From Streptomyces colonosanans (GTDB lineage Bacteria; Actinomycetota; Actinomycetes; Streptomycetales; Streptomycetaceae): a stretch of DNA of 45,498 nucleotides. The stretch lies in the NCBI RefSeq assembly GCF_001866645.1, contig NZ_MLYP01000012.1:1-45498 (forward strand), written 5' to 3'. Positions 35,248-43,577 of the stretch are shown piece by piece; the first letter of the stretch is position 1, and each line of letters opens with the position of its first letter. The notes under the pieces are model-generated. The model saw only the letters and a program-made list of their open reading frames with translations, had not been told where the DNA came from and made no database searches. Position numbers and translations under genes: made by a program.

Positions 35248-37395
35248 GTGACGCGCAGCGTGTACGTGACCGGGACCGACCGCGGCGACGGCCGCCAGGT
35301 CGTCGAGCTGGGGTTCATGGAGCTCCTGACCCGGCAGGTCGACCGGGTCGGTGTCTTCCGGCCCCTCGTCCACGACGACGGGCCGGACCGTCTCTTCGAG
35401 TTGCTGCGCGCCCGCTACCGGCTCTCCCAGGACCCGGCGACCGTCAACGGCATGGGGTACGAGGAAGCGTCCGCGCTCCAGGCGGAGCAGGGCACGGACG
35501 AGCTGGTGTCGACACTCGTCGACCGGTTCCACGCCGTGGCCCGCGACTACGACGTCGTCCTGGTCCTCGGCACCGACTTCGCCGACACCCAGCTCCCGGA
35601 CGAACTGGCCCTCAACGCCCGGCTCGCCAACGAGTTCGGGGCGTCCGTGATACCCGTGGTGGGCGGGCGCGGCCAGAGCGCCGAGTCGGTGCGCGCCGAG
35701 ACGCGCAACGCCTATCGCGCGTATGCGGGCCTGGGCTGCGACGTCCTCGCCATGATCGTCAACCGGGTCGCCGGCGAGGACCGGGACAAGATCGCCGAGC
35801 GCCTCGGCTCCCGGCTCCCCGTGCCCTGCCACGTCCTCCCGGACGAGCCCGCCCTCTCGGCGCCGACGGTCGCCCAGATCACCCACGCGCTGGGCGCCCG
35901 GGTCCTGCTCGGTGACGACTCGGGGCTGGCACGGGACGTCCTCGACTTCGTCTTCGGCGGCGCGATGCTGCCGAACCTCCTCAGCGCGCTGACCCCGGGC
36001 TCCCTGGTGGTCACCCCGGGCGACCGCGCCGACCTGGTCGTCGGCTCGCTCGCCGCGCACAGCGCCGGTACCCCGCCGATCGCCGGTGTGCTGCTCACCC
36101 TGAACGAGGTGCCCAGCGACGAGATCCTCACCCTCGCCGCCCGGCTCGCCCCCGGCACCCCGGTGCTCTCGGTGCCCGGCAACAGTTTCCCCACCGCCGC
36201 CCGGCTCTTCTCCCTGGAGGGAAAGCTGAACGCGGCCACCCCGCGCAAGGCGGAGCGGGCGCTCGGGCTCTTCGAGCGGTACGTCGACACCGCCGGCCTC
36301 CTCGAGCGGGTGTCCGCTCCGAGCAGCGACCGGGTCACCCCGATGATGTTCGAGCACAAGCTGCTGGAGCGGGCCCGTGCCGACCGGCGCCGGGTCGTGC
36401 TCCCGGAGGGCACCGAGGAGCGCGTGCTGCACGCGGCCGAGGTGCTGCTGCGCCGGGGCGTCTGCGACCTCACGCTGCTCGGGCCCGTCGACCAGATCCG
36501 CAAGAAGGCCGCCGACCTCGGCATCGACATCGGCGACGCGCAGCTGATCGACCCGGCCGCCTCCGCGCTGCGCGACACCTTCGCCGAGAAGTACGCCCGG
36601 CTGCGCGCCCACAAGGGCGTCACGGTCGAGCTGGCGTACGACGTCGTCACCGATGTGAACTACTTCGGCACCCTGATGGTCCAGGAGGGCCTCGCCGACG
36701 GCATGGTCTCCGGGTCCGTGCACTCGACGGCCGCCACCATCCGGCCCGCCTTCGAGATCATCAAGACCAAGGGGGCCGCGCGAAGCCCGTCGGATGGGGC
36801 GGTGGCGGGAGACGGGCGGGCCAAGCCCGATGCGAAGATCGTCAGCTCGGTCTTCTTCATGTGCCTGGCCGACAAGGTGCTCGTCTACGGCGACTGCGCC
36901 GTGAACCCCGACCCGGACGCCGAGCAGCTGGCCGACATCGCCATCCAGTCGGCGGCCACCGCCGAGCAGTTCGGTGTGGAGCCGCGGATCGCGATGCTGT
37001 CGTACTCCACCGGCACCTCCGGCTCGGGCGCCGACGTCGACAAGGTCCGCGAGGCCACCGAGCTGGTGCGGCTGCGCCGCAGCGACCTGAAGATCGAGGG
37101 TCCGATCCAGTACGACGCCGCCGTCGAGCCCACCGTCGCGGCGACCAAGCTGCCGGGCTCCCAGGTCGCGGGACAGGCGTCCGTGCTGATCTTCCCGGAC
37201 CTCAACACCGGCAACAACACCTACAAGGCCGTGCAGCGCTCGGCCGGCGCCATCGCCGTCGGCCCGGTCCTGCAGGGCCTGCGCAAGCCCGTGAACGACC
37301 TGTCCCGGGGCGCCCTCGTCCAGGACATCGTCAACACGGTCGCCATCACGGCGATCCAGGCCCAGACCCCCCTCGAGAAGGCAGGCGACCAGTGA
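35248..37395 (+). CDS. pta: Phosphate acetyltransferase Pta
   Basis: Converts acetyl-CoA and phosphate to acetyl phosphate. The 715-residue long-form enzyme has an N-terminal BioD-like P-loop domain (SVYVTGTDRGDGRQVVELG), a central DRTGG domain (about residues 215-330) and a C-terminal catalytic domain (from about 370) with LPEGTEERVLHAAEVL and MLSYSTGTSGSGADVDKV. Residues about 509-526 look like an 18-residue insertion just before KPDAKIVSSVFFMCLADK. GTG 35248 has GGAG 9 nt upstream. Its stop overlaps the ackA start. Confidence 0.95.
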   Translation: MTRSVYVTGTDRGDGRQVVELGFMELLTRQVDRVGVFRPLVHDDGPDRLFELLRARYRLSQDPATVNGMGYEEASALQAEQGTDELVSTLVDRFHAVARDYDVVLVLGTDFADTQLPDELALNARLANEFGASVIPVVGGRGQSAESVRAETRNAYRAYAGLGCDVLAMIVNRVAGEDRDKIAERLGSRLPVPCHVLPDEPALSAPTVAQITHALGARVLLGDDSGLARDVLDFVFGGAMLPNLLSALTPGSLVVTPGDRADLVVGSLAAHSAGTPPIAGVLLTLNEVPSDEILTLAARLAPGTPVLSVPGNSFPTAARLFSLEGKLNAATPRKAERALGLFERYVDTAGLLERVSAPSSDRVTPMMFEHKLLERARADRRRVVLPEGTEERVLHAAEVLLRRGVCDLTLLGPVDQIRKKAADLGIDIGDAQLIDPAASALRDTFAEKYARLRAHKGVTVELAYDVVTDVNYFGTLMVQEGLADGMVSGSVHSTAATIRPAFEIIKTKGAARSPSDGAVAGDGRAKPDAKIVSSVFFMCLADKVLVYGDCAVNPDPDAEQLADIAIQSAATAEQFGVEPRIAMLSYSTGTSGSGADVDKVREATELVRLRRSDLKIEGPIQYDAAVEPTVAATKLPGSQVAGQASVLIFPDLNTGNNTYKAVQRSAGAIAVGPVLQGLRKPVNDLSRGALVQDIVNTVAITAIQAQTPLEKAGDQ

Positions 37396-38606
37396 GCGCG
37401 TCCCGCGTCCTCGTTCTCAATTCCGGCTCGTCGTCACTGAAGTACCAGCTGCTGGACATGCGTGACAGCAGCCGGCTGGCCGTGGGCATCGTCGAGCGCA
37501 TCGGCGAGCAGACGTCCCGGATCAGCCACACGGTGCTCCCCGTGGGCGACACCCGCGAGCAGAACGGGCCGATCGCCGACCATGACGCCGCCCTCAAGGC
37601 CGTCGCGGAGGAGCTGGACCAGGACAGGCTCGGGCTCGACTCGCCCGAGCTGGTCGCCATCGGGCACCGCGTGGTGCACGGCGGCATGTTCTTCACCGAG
37701 CCCACCGTCATCGACGACGCCGTGATCACTGAGATCGAGCGGCTGATCCCCGTCGCGCCGCTGCACAACCCGGCCAATCTCACCGGCATCCGCACGGCCA
37801 TGGCGATGCGCCCGGACCTGCCGCAGGTCGCCGTCTTCGACACGGCGTTCCACACGACCATGCCGGAGTCCTCGGCGCGCTACGCGATCGACGCGAGGAT
37901 CGCGGACCGCTACCGGGTGAGGCGGTACGGGTTCCACGGGACCTCGCACGCCTATGTGTCCCGGGCGACCGCGAAGCTGCTGGGCAAGGAGCCGGAGGAC
38001 GTCAACGTCATCGTGCTGCACCTGGGCAACGGGGCGTCCGCCTCCGCGATCAGGGGCGGCCGGTGCGTGGACACCTCCATGGGGCTCACCCCCCTGGAAG
38101 GGCTCGTGATGGGGACGCGCTCCGGCGACCTGGACCCTGCCGTCATCTTCCATTTGCAGCGTGTCGGCGGAATGTCCATGGACGAGATCGACACTCTTCT
38201 CAACAAGACGAGCGGTCTGTTCGGTCTGTGCGGTGACAACGACATGCGGGAGATACGGCGCAGGATCGACGAGGGCGACGAGGAGGCGCGGCTCGCCTTC
38301 GACATCTACATCCATCGGCTGAGGAAATACATAGGCGCCTACTACGCGGTACTCGGACGGGTGGACGCGATCGCCTTCACCGCCGGGGTGGGCGAGAACG
38401 TGCCCCCGGTACGGGAGGCCGCCATCGCGGGCCTGGAGGAGCTGGGCCTGGCGCTGGACGGTGATCTGAACGCCGTGACCAGCGACGAACCACGGCTGAT
38501 CTCGCCCGTGTCCGCGCGGGTGGCCATCGCCGTGGTGCCCACCGACGAGGAACTGGAGATCGCCGCACAGACCTATGCACTGACCAGAAAGAGCGGTAAC
38601 GCCTGA
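37392..38606 (+). CDS. ackA: Acetate kinase
   Basis: Interconverts acetyl phosphate and acetate with ATP formation. The 404-residue protein shows VLVLNSGSSSLKYQLLD, HRVVHGG, FDTAFHTTMP, RRYGFHGTSHAYVS, HLGNGASASAI and TAGVGENVPPVREA, all family signatures. GTG 37392 overlaps the pta stop (GTGA), so it is coupled to pta, the usual Pta-AckA pair. Confidence 0.96.
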   Translation: MSASRVLVLNSGSSSLKYQLLDMRDSSRLAVGIVERIGEQTSRISHTVLPVGDTREQNGPIADHDAALKAVAEELDQDRLGLDSPELVAIGHRVVHGGMFFTEPTVIDDAVITEIERLIPVAPLHNPANLTGIRTAMAMRPDLPQVAVFDTAFHTTMPESSARYAIDARIADRYRVRRYGFHGTSHAYVSRATAKLLGKEPEDVNVIVLHLGNGASASAIRGGRCVDTSMGLTPLEGLVMGTRSGDLDPAVIFHLQRVGGMSMDEIDTLLNKTSGLFGLCGDNDMREIRRRIDEGDEEARLAFDIYIHRLRKYIGAYYAVLGRVDAIAFTAGVGENVPPVREAAIAGLEELGLALDGDLNAVTSDEPRLISPVSARVAIAVVPTDEELEIAAQTYALTRKSGNA

Positions 38607-38638
38607 GCGCCTGTCCGCCCATTTGTATTGTCCGCCAG

Positions 38639-38673
38639 ACGGAATATTCCGTAGCGAAACAAACCGATAGGAT
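38639..38673 (+). promoter_or_regulatory. Leaderless pyk promoter with palindrome
   Basis: TAGGAT at 38668-38673 lies exactly 7 nt before the pyk ATG, and there is no Shine-Dalgarno, so the mRNA probably starts at the ATG. The perfect 14-bp palindrome ACGGAATATTCCGT (38639-38652) covers the -35 zone and is a candidate operator. No good -35 is visible, so an activator may be needed. Confidence 0.6.
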
Positions 38674-38680
38674 CGCCCCC

Positions 38681-40111
38681 ATGCGCCGTTCGAAAATCGT
38701 CTGCACGCTCGGCCCCGCGGTCGACTCCCACGAAATGCTCGTCGCGCTGATGGAAGCCGGCATGAACGTGGCCCGCTTCAACTTCAGCCACGGTACGCAC
38801 GAAGAGCACGAGGCACGGTATGTCCGCGTCCGGGCCGCGTCCGCCGAGACCGGCAGGGCCGTCGGCGTCCTCGCCGACCTGCAGGGCCCGAAGATCCGCC
38901 TGGAGACCTTCGCCGAGGGCCCGGTGGAGCTGGTGCGCGGTGACGAGTTCACCATCACCACCGAGGACGTGCCGGGCGACAAGTCGATCTGCGGGACGAC
39001 GTACAAGGGCCTGCCGGGCGATGTCACCAAGGGCGACCAGGTCCTGATCAACGACGGCAACGTCGAGCTGAAGGTGCTGGACGTCGAGGGCCCCCGGGTC
39101 AGGACGATCGTCATCGAGGGCGGCATCATCTCCGACCACAAGGGCATCAACCTGCCCGGCGCGGCGGTGAACGTCCCGGCGCTGTCCGAGAAGGACATCG
39201 AGGACCTGCGGTTCGCACTGCGCATGGGCTGCGACATGGTCGCGCTCTCCTTCGTGCGGGACGCCGACGACGTCAAGGACGTCCACCGCGTCATGGACGA
39301 GGAGGGCCGCCGCGTCCCGGTCATCGCCAAGGTGGAGAAGCCGCAGGCGGTGGCGAACATGCGGGACGTCGTGATGGCGTTCGACGGTGTGATGGTCGCC
39401 CGCGGCGACCTGGCGGTCGAGTACCCCCTGGAAAAGGTCCCGCTGGTGCAGAAGCGGCTCATCGAGCTGTGCCGCCGCAACGCCAAGCCGGTGATCGTGG
39501 CGACCCAGATGATGGAGTCGATGATCACCAACTCCCGTCCTACGCGCGCCGAGGCGTCCGACGTGGCCAACGCGATCCTGGACGGTGCGGACGCGGTCAT
39601 GCTGTCGGCCGAGTCCTCCGTGGGCGCGTACCCGGTCGAGACGGTCAAGACGATGTCGAAGATCGTCGTCGCGGCCGAGGGGGAGCTGCTCTCCAAGGGC
39701 CTTCAGCCGCTCGTACCGGGCAAGAAGCCGCGCACGCAGGGCGGTTCGGTGGCCCGTGCCGCCTGCGAGATCGCGGACTTCCTCGGCGGCAAGGGCCTGG
39801 TGGCCTTCACCAAGTCCGGTGACACCGCCCGCCGGCTCTCCCGCTACCGTGCGGCCCAGCCGGTCCTGGCGTTCACCACGGACGAGTCCACCCGCAACCA
39901 GCTGACGCTGAGTTGGGGCGTGGAGCCCCACCACGTGCCGTTCGTGAACAGCACCGACGAGATGGTCAATCAGGTCGACCAGGAACTGGTGAAGCTCAAG
40001 CGGTTCAACGTGGGCGACATCGTGGTCATCACGGCCGGTTCCCCGCCCGGCGTCCCCGGCACCACCAACATGGTCCGCGTCCACCACCTGGTCGGCGAGA
40101 ACCACAGCTGA
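38681..40111 (+). CDS. pyk: Pyruvate kinase
   Basis: The final ATP-forming step of glycolysis. The 476-residue protein shows RRSKIVCTLGPAVDS, MNVARFNFSHGTHEEHE, the K/Mg site region VPVIAKVEKPQAVANM, ARGDLAVEYPLEKVP, and VIVATQMMESMITNSRPTRAE. The C-terminal domain begins about residue 350. The mRNA is probably leaderless. It follows pta-ackA by 74 bp but has its own promoter. Confidence 0.96.
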   Translation: MRRSKIVCTLGPAVDSHEMLVALMEAGMNVARFNFSHGTHEEHEARYVRVRAASAETGRAVGVLADLQGPKIRLETFAEGPVELVRGDEFTITTEDVPGDKSICGTTYKGLPGDVTKGDQVLINDGNVELKVLDVEGPRVRTIVIEGGIISDHKGINLPGAAVNVPALSEKDIEDLRFALRMGCDMVALSFVRDADDVKDVHRVMDEEGRRVPVIAKVEKPQAVANMRDVVMAFDGVMVARGDLAVEYPLEKVPLVQKRLIELCRRNAKPVIVATQMMESMITNSRPTRAEASDVANAILDGADAVMLSAESSVGAYPVETVKTMSKIVVAAEGELLSKGLQPLVPGKKPRTQGGSVARAACEIADFLGGKGLVAFTKSGDTARRLSRYRAAQPVLAFTTDESTRNQLTLSWGVEPHHVPFVNSTDEMVNQVDQELVKLKRFNVGDIVVITAGSPPGVPGTTNMVRVHHLVGENHS

Positions 40112-40123
40112 CGCACCGACAAC

Positions 40124-40155
40124 GAGGGCGCTCCCTGCGGGCAGGGGGCGCCCTC
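40124..40155. terminator. pyk terminator
   Basis: A 15-bp stem with one wobble pair (40124-40138 with 40141-40155), no T-run. It lies between convergent pyk and the secreted-protein gene and can serve both. Confidence 0.75.
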
Positions 40156-40193
40156 GACGGTGTGCGGCTCCCGAACGGGGCTGCGGCGGCTGC

Positions 40194-41576
40194 TCAGTTC
40201 GCGCCGGTGGTGTACTGGTGCATGCCCGGCAGATGCAGCGTCCCGCCGAACTGGCCGGCCTGAACGATCTTCACTTTTGTGAAGTAGATCAGCGGGATGT
40301 TCAACGGCGGCGGGTTGTCCGGGGTGAACGTGACCGGGATCAGCCCGAACAGATTGCCGGAGATGCTCTCCGTGTACATCACGGTGTCGCCGTCCCGGAT
40401 GGTCGACGTCGAGCCCTTGGCGGCCTGGACGTGGTACGTCACGCCGTTCGGGCCGTCGACGATCTGGTGCAGGTCGCCGATGTCGGTCCCGCCGGAGACC
40501 ACGTACTTCAGGGCCTTCTTGACGGTGCCGTTGGCCGTGCGGACCTGGACGACGCCCTTGTAGTCGGCGCCCTTGAGCAGCAGCGAGCTGGCCTCGAGGT
40601 GCCAGGGGTCGTCGGGCAGCGCCACGATGCCCTCGACACCGCCCTGTGCGTCCGTGGCCGCGGGGCAGTCCTCCGGCGACGGGGTCTCACTCGCGGACGG
40701 ACTCGCACTCTCGGACGGGCTCGTCGTCGCGGGCGCCGACGGCTGCGCAGTGTCGCTCGCCGCCGGGGTGGGCTCGGGGGCCGCCTCCGCTGCCGTGTCC
40801 CCCGCGTCCGCCGTGCTCCTCACGGTGTCCGTGACCGTGTCGGTGACCTTCTCGGTCGTGTCCGCGACGGTCTTGGAGGCGGAGCCGGCGCTGTCCTCGG
40901 TCGCGGAGGCGGAGGCCGAGGGAGACGGTGTGGCCTCGGCGCTCGCCGGCGATCCCTCGCCGGGCGTGAGGGCGTCCTTCAGCGTGTTGCCGAGGTCGTC
41001 GAGCAGGTTGCCACCGCTCGCCGAGGCGGACGGCGACGGCGTGGGCCCGGCCGTCAAGGTGTTCGGGGACCTCGCCAGGGACGAGGACGCCGACGCGGAC
41101 GGTATGGGCTCGGCCTTGCCGCCCGAACCCGGGTCCGCCGAAGAGGCACCGCCGGATATCTCGTCCGATGTGTTGTCCGACGTCTTGTCCGACGTCTTGT
41201 CCGGTGTCGTATCCGCGGTAGCCGACGGTGCCGGCTGCTCGGCGCCCGCGGACTGCGTCGCGTCCGCCGAGGCGGACGGCGACGGCGTGGCCGACGGGTC
41301 CGCGGAGTCCTTCGAACCGGTCAGGGCCTCCACGCACTTCTGGTACTCGTCGGCGGTCAGACTCTTGGCCGCCGGCTGGTCCTCGGCGCGGGCGAGCGTG
41401 GAGTTGAGTCCCAGGCCCATGAAGACGGCTGTCGGCATCGCCGCCAGCGCCATCGCCTTGCCGGCCGGCATGTGGAACCTGGTGAACAGCGGCTTTCTGG
41501 GAGCCGCGTGGCGCGGCCCGGTTCTCGCACGGGACTCCTTCGCATCAGTCCCGTGGTCCACCTCGTCAGCCGGCAC
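40194..41576 (-). CDS. Secreted Ser/Ala/Pro/Thr-rich protein
   Basis: A 460-residue exported protein of unknown function. A basic N-terminus of ~37 residues precedes a signal segment (about 40-64, AxA at LARA). Residues about 75-300 are low complexity (PSPSASA, TSDKTSDNTSD and SKTVADTTEKVTDTVTDTVR stretches). A folded C-terminal part from about 305 includes DDPWHLEASSLLLKGADYKG and PLIYFTKVKIVQAGQFGG. GTG 41576 has GGGAGG 4 nt upstream and overlaps the DUF6114 gene by 11 nt. It is probably tethered or surface-exposed, with the low-complexity region as a wall-spanning stalk; this is inference. Confidence 0.75.
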   Translation of the reverse strand: MPADEVDHGTDAKESRARTGPRHAAPRKPLFTRFHMPAGKAMALAAMPTAVFMGLGLNSTLARAEDQPAAKSLTADEYQKCVEALTGSKDSADPSATPSPSASADATQSAGAEQPAPSATADTTPDKTSDKTSDNTSDEISGGASSADPGSGGKAEPIPSASASSSLARSPNTLTAGPTPSPSASASGGNLLDDLGNTLKDALTPGEGSPASAEATPSPSASASATEDSAGSASKTVADTTEKVTDTVTDTVRSTADAGDTAAEAAPEPTPAASDTAQPSAPATTSPSESASPSASETPSPEDCPAATDAQGGVEGIVALPDDPWHLEASSLLLKGADYKGVVQVRTANGTVKKALKYVVSGGTDIGDLHQIVDGPNGVTYHVQAAKGSTSTIRDGDTVMYTESISGNLFGLIPVTFTPDNPPPLNIPLIYFTKVKIVQAGQFGGTLHLPGMHQYTTGAN

Positions 41577-42204
41577 TGCGCCTCCCGTTCGCCCCGTTGG
41601 CCGGGCTCGTTTCTGACAGATCGTTCGGCCCGCTCACCCCGTCCGCAGGCTCCTCGGGTGCGCTCTGGGGGGCATCGCCCTGAGGGACGTCGCCTTGAGG
41701 AACAACGCCCTGAGGGACGTCGCCTTGAGGAACAGCACCCTGGGGAATGCCGCCCTGGGGGGCAACGCCCTGCCCGCTGCCGGTCGGCTCCGTCGGCGCG
41801 GCCTCGGGCTCGCCCGGCACCCAGGCCACCGCCATCGCACCGCCGATCAGGGCGAACAGGAATCCGACCAGGAAACCGCCGAAGTTGGAGACCGGGATGG
41901 ACACCAGCGCCAGGAGGATCGCCGCGACGCCCGCGAAGGTCCGTACATGCCGCTGGAACCAGAGGCTGATGCCCAGCACGATGAGCAGCACGCCGATGAT
42001 GAGAGACCCGGCCCCCGCGGTGGTGGCCATGGCCAGCGTGAGATGCCCGATCTGCAGGTTCGCATACGGGAAGTACATGATCGGGAAGCCGCCCAGCAGG
42101 ACGAAGAGTCCGGCCCAGAACGGACGGGTCCCCCTCCAGTCACGGAAGTTCTGCCGGAGGACTCGGAGGTAGTGCTCGTTCTGCCCAGGCGACTCGGCGC
42201 TCAT
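41566..42204 (-). CDS. DUF6114 membrane protein
   Basis: A 212-residue protein with four TM segments (about 28-48, 55-80, 86-106, 108-129), starting after RDWRGTRPFWAGLFVLLGG, a block typical of DUF6114. The cytoplasmic or exposed tail carries seven tandem pentapeptides of the form GxxPQ (about residues 146-180, nt 41665-41769). Function is unknown. ATG 42204 has GGGAG 9 nt upstream. It lies between DUF6230 and secreted-protein genes, which usually travel together. Confidence 0.8.
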   Translation of the reverse strand: MSAESPGQNEHYLRVLRQNFRDWRGTRPFWAGLFVLLGGFPIMYFPYANLQIGHLTLAMATTAGAGSLIIGVLLIVLGISLWFQRHVRTFAGVAAILLALVSIPVSNFGGFLVGFLFALIGGAMAVAWVPGEPEAAPTEPTGSGQGVAPQGGIPQGAVPQGDVPQGVVPQGDVPQGDAPQSAPEEPADGVSGPNDLSETSPANGANGRRSAG

Positions 42205-42273
42205 GGAAAACAGCTCCCTGGAACGGTGTTGCTGTGAGACGTACTGGTGGTGCTGAAAGAAAAGAGGTGGGGT

Positions 42274-42312
42274 GGGGCGGGCGAACCGGCCACAGGGCTG
42301 CTCGCCCGCCCC
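42274..42312 (-). terminator. Intra-operon intrinsic terminator
   Basis: On the minus strand, a perfect 11-bp GC stem (42312-42302 with 42284-42274) and a 17-nt loop, followed by a pyrimidine run ending TTTTCTTTC. It lies just after the DUF6230 stop and before DUF6114, so it should lower expression of the two downstream genes relative to DUF6230. Confidence 0.7.
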
Positions 42313-42320
42313 GGGAGTGC

Positions 42321-42953
42321 CTAGTAGCACTCCTTGACACCCGTGGACAGCGACATCTTCAGACCGCTGAGCTTGAAGGTGCCGGCGGTGGTCGCCCACG
42401 CCGTCTGCTTCACGTTCTTCAGCGTCACCGAGTCGGCCTGCTGGGCGAACCCGAACGGGTTGGCCTGCTCACCCTTGGCCATGCCCGGACCCTTGGAGGC
42501 GTCCTTGACGGCCACACCGATGTCGAGGCCCCTGAACGTCGCGTCGGCGTCGAGGTTGGCGACATCGATGTAGAGGTTGTCGGCCTGGACCGGCGTGCCG
42601 TTGCCGCCCGCCTTCAGCGTCAGGCTGACCGATCCGATCAGCGGGATGTCCGGGGTGACCACGGACTGGCACATGTTCTGGATGCTCGCGGACTTGAAGC
42701 CCGACACCGCAACCGGGTGCGCCGTCTTCTGGCCGTCGAGGGTGTACCCCGAGTCGATGGCCCCGTACTGCGAAAAGCCCGTGCCGTCGAGCCGGTCCGC
42801 CGTCACCTTGAACGACTGGCCCGACACACTGAACGACGCGGCCAGAGCGCCCTGCGCGAGGGCGACACCTATCGCTGCCGTCGCGGCAACGCTGGGCACC
42901 ATGACCACAGCGAACCGCTTCCATCTGGTCCCGCCACGCACCTGGGACTCCAT
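42321..42953 (-). CDS. DUF6230 secreted protein
   Basis: A 210-residue exported protein with a signal segment about residues 14-38 (RFAVVMVPSVAATAAIGVAL) ending in ALA-A. The mature domain of repeated beta-like segments (FSVSGQSFKVTADRLDG, SLTLKAGGNGTPVQADNLYI) is typical of DUF6230; some databases call such proteins 'cholesterol esterase' without clear support. ATG 42953 has an AAGGAGG 5 nt upstream, a very strong site. It heads the operon and is probably its most expressed gene. Confidence 0.85.
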   Translation of the reverse strand: MESQVRGGTRWKRFAVVMVPSVAATAAIGVALAQGALAASFSVSGQSFKVTADRLDGTGFSQYGAIDSGYTLDGQKTAHPVAVSGFKSASIQNMCQSVVTPDIPLIGSVSLTLKAGGNGTPVQADNLYIDVANLDADATFRGLDIGVAVKDASKGPGMAKGEQANPFGFAQQADSVTLKNVKQTAWATTAGTFKLSGLKMSLSTGVKECY

Positions 42954-43328
42954 ATTTCCTCCTTCTCGGACGTACATCTCCTGTCACCGGCTCGCTACCG
43001 GTCGACGGCTCAGCCGGGCAGGGATGGGAGAAGTGCTACGTCCTCGGGAAGGAGAGCGCCCGCGCTCGAAGGCGCGAACCGCGCCCGAAATCACCGGCGA
43101 TCACCCCCGAGCGACAACCACTGGTCGCGCCTGACACACATCACGCACAACCTGCCGGACAGGCTCCGCCGCAGCGGAGACCCCCCTGTCCAGGACCCGG
43201 CGCCACTGCCGCCGGCTCCTGCTCGGTGGGGACCCACGAAACCCCGTTGCCCCGGCTGGAGGTCGGGTACGGCGATGGACCGAGCGTCGCCGATCGTGGT
43301 GCATTCTCGCCGACCCCGCAAGGGGTGT

Positions 43329-43346
43329 CGTTACTCGCTAGTAACG
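43329..43346. promoter_or_regulatory. Inverted repeat upstream of DUF6230 operon
   Basis: CGTTACTCGCTAGTAACG, 7-bp perfect arms and a 4-nt centre. A related site, TTACTCCAAGTAA, lies at 43461-43473. On the minus strand the first overlaps a possible -10 (TAGCGA) placed 17 bp after TTGTTT. It is a candidate operator controlling the DUF6230 operon from about 380 bp upstream. The rest of 42954-43472 holds no gene I can support. Confidence 0.5.
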
Positions 43347-43472
43347 GCCAGATAACCAAACAACGCCCCATAGGTATCGCCCGGCAACTCTTCGTGGCAC
43401 AAAGGAAGATGACGAAACGACTGAAGTGCGGACAGAACCCGACAGACCAGCAGCTCGGACTTACTCCAAGTA

Positions 43473-43516
43473 ACAGCGGCCGCGCTTACCAAGATTTGGT
43501 AAAGCGCGGCCGCTGT
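43473..43516. terminator. Long hairpin after YbbN-like gene
   Basis: A stem of 20 bp with one bulged base (43473-43492 with 43496-43516) and a GAT loop. It lies 62 nt beyond the stop of the thioredoxin-TPR gene, on that gene's strand. It is a likely terminator. Confidence 0.7.
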
Positions 43517-43577
43517 GTGCCTTTGTCGGCGAATCTATTACCCGGGCCTACCAAGCCCGAAGGCGTTTAACGACTGG

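Noticed and set aside
40218..41969. 583-residue plus-strand Arg/Gly-rich frame
   Set aside because: Shadow of the repetitive Ser/Ala-rich secreted protein on the other strand.
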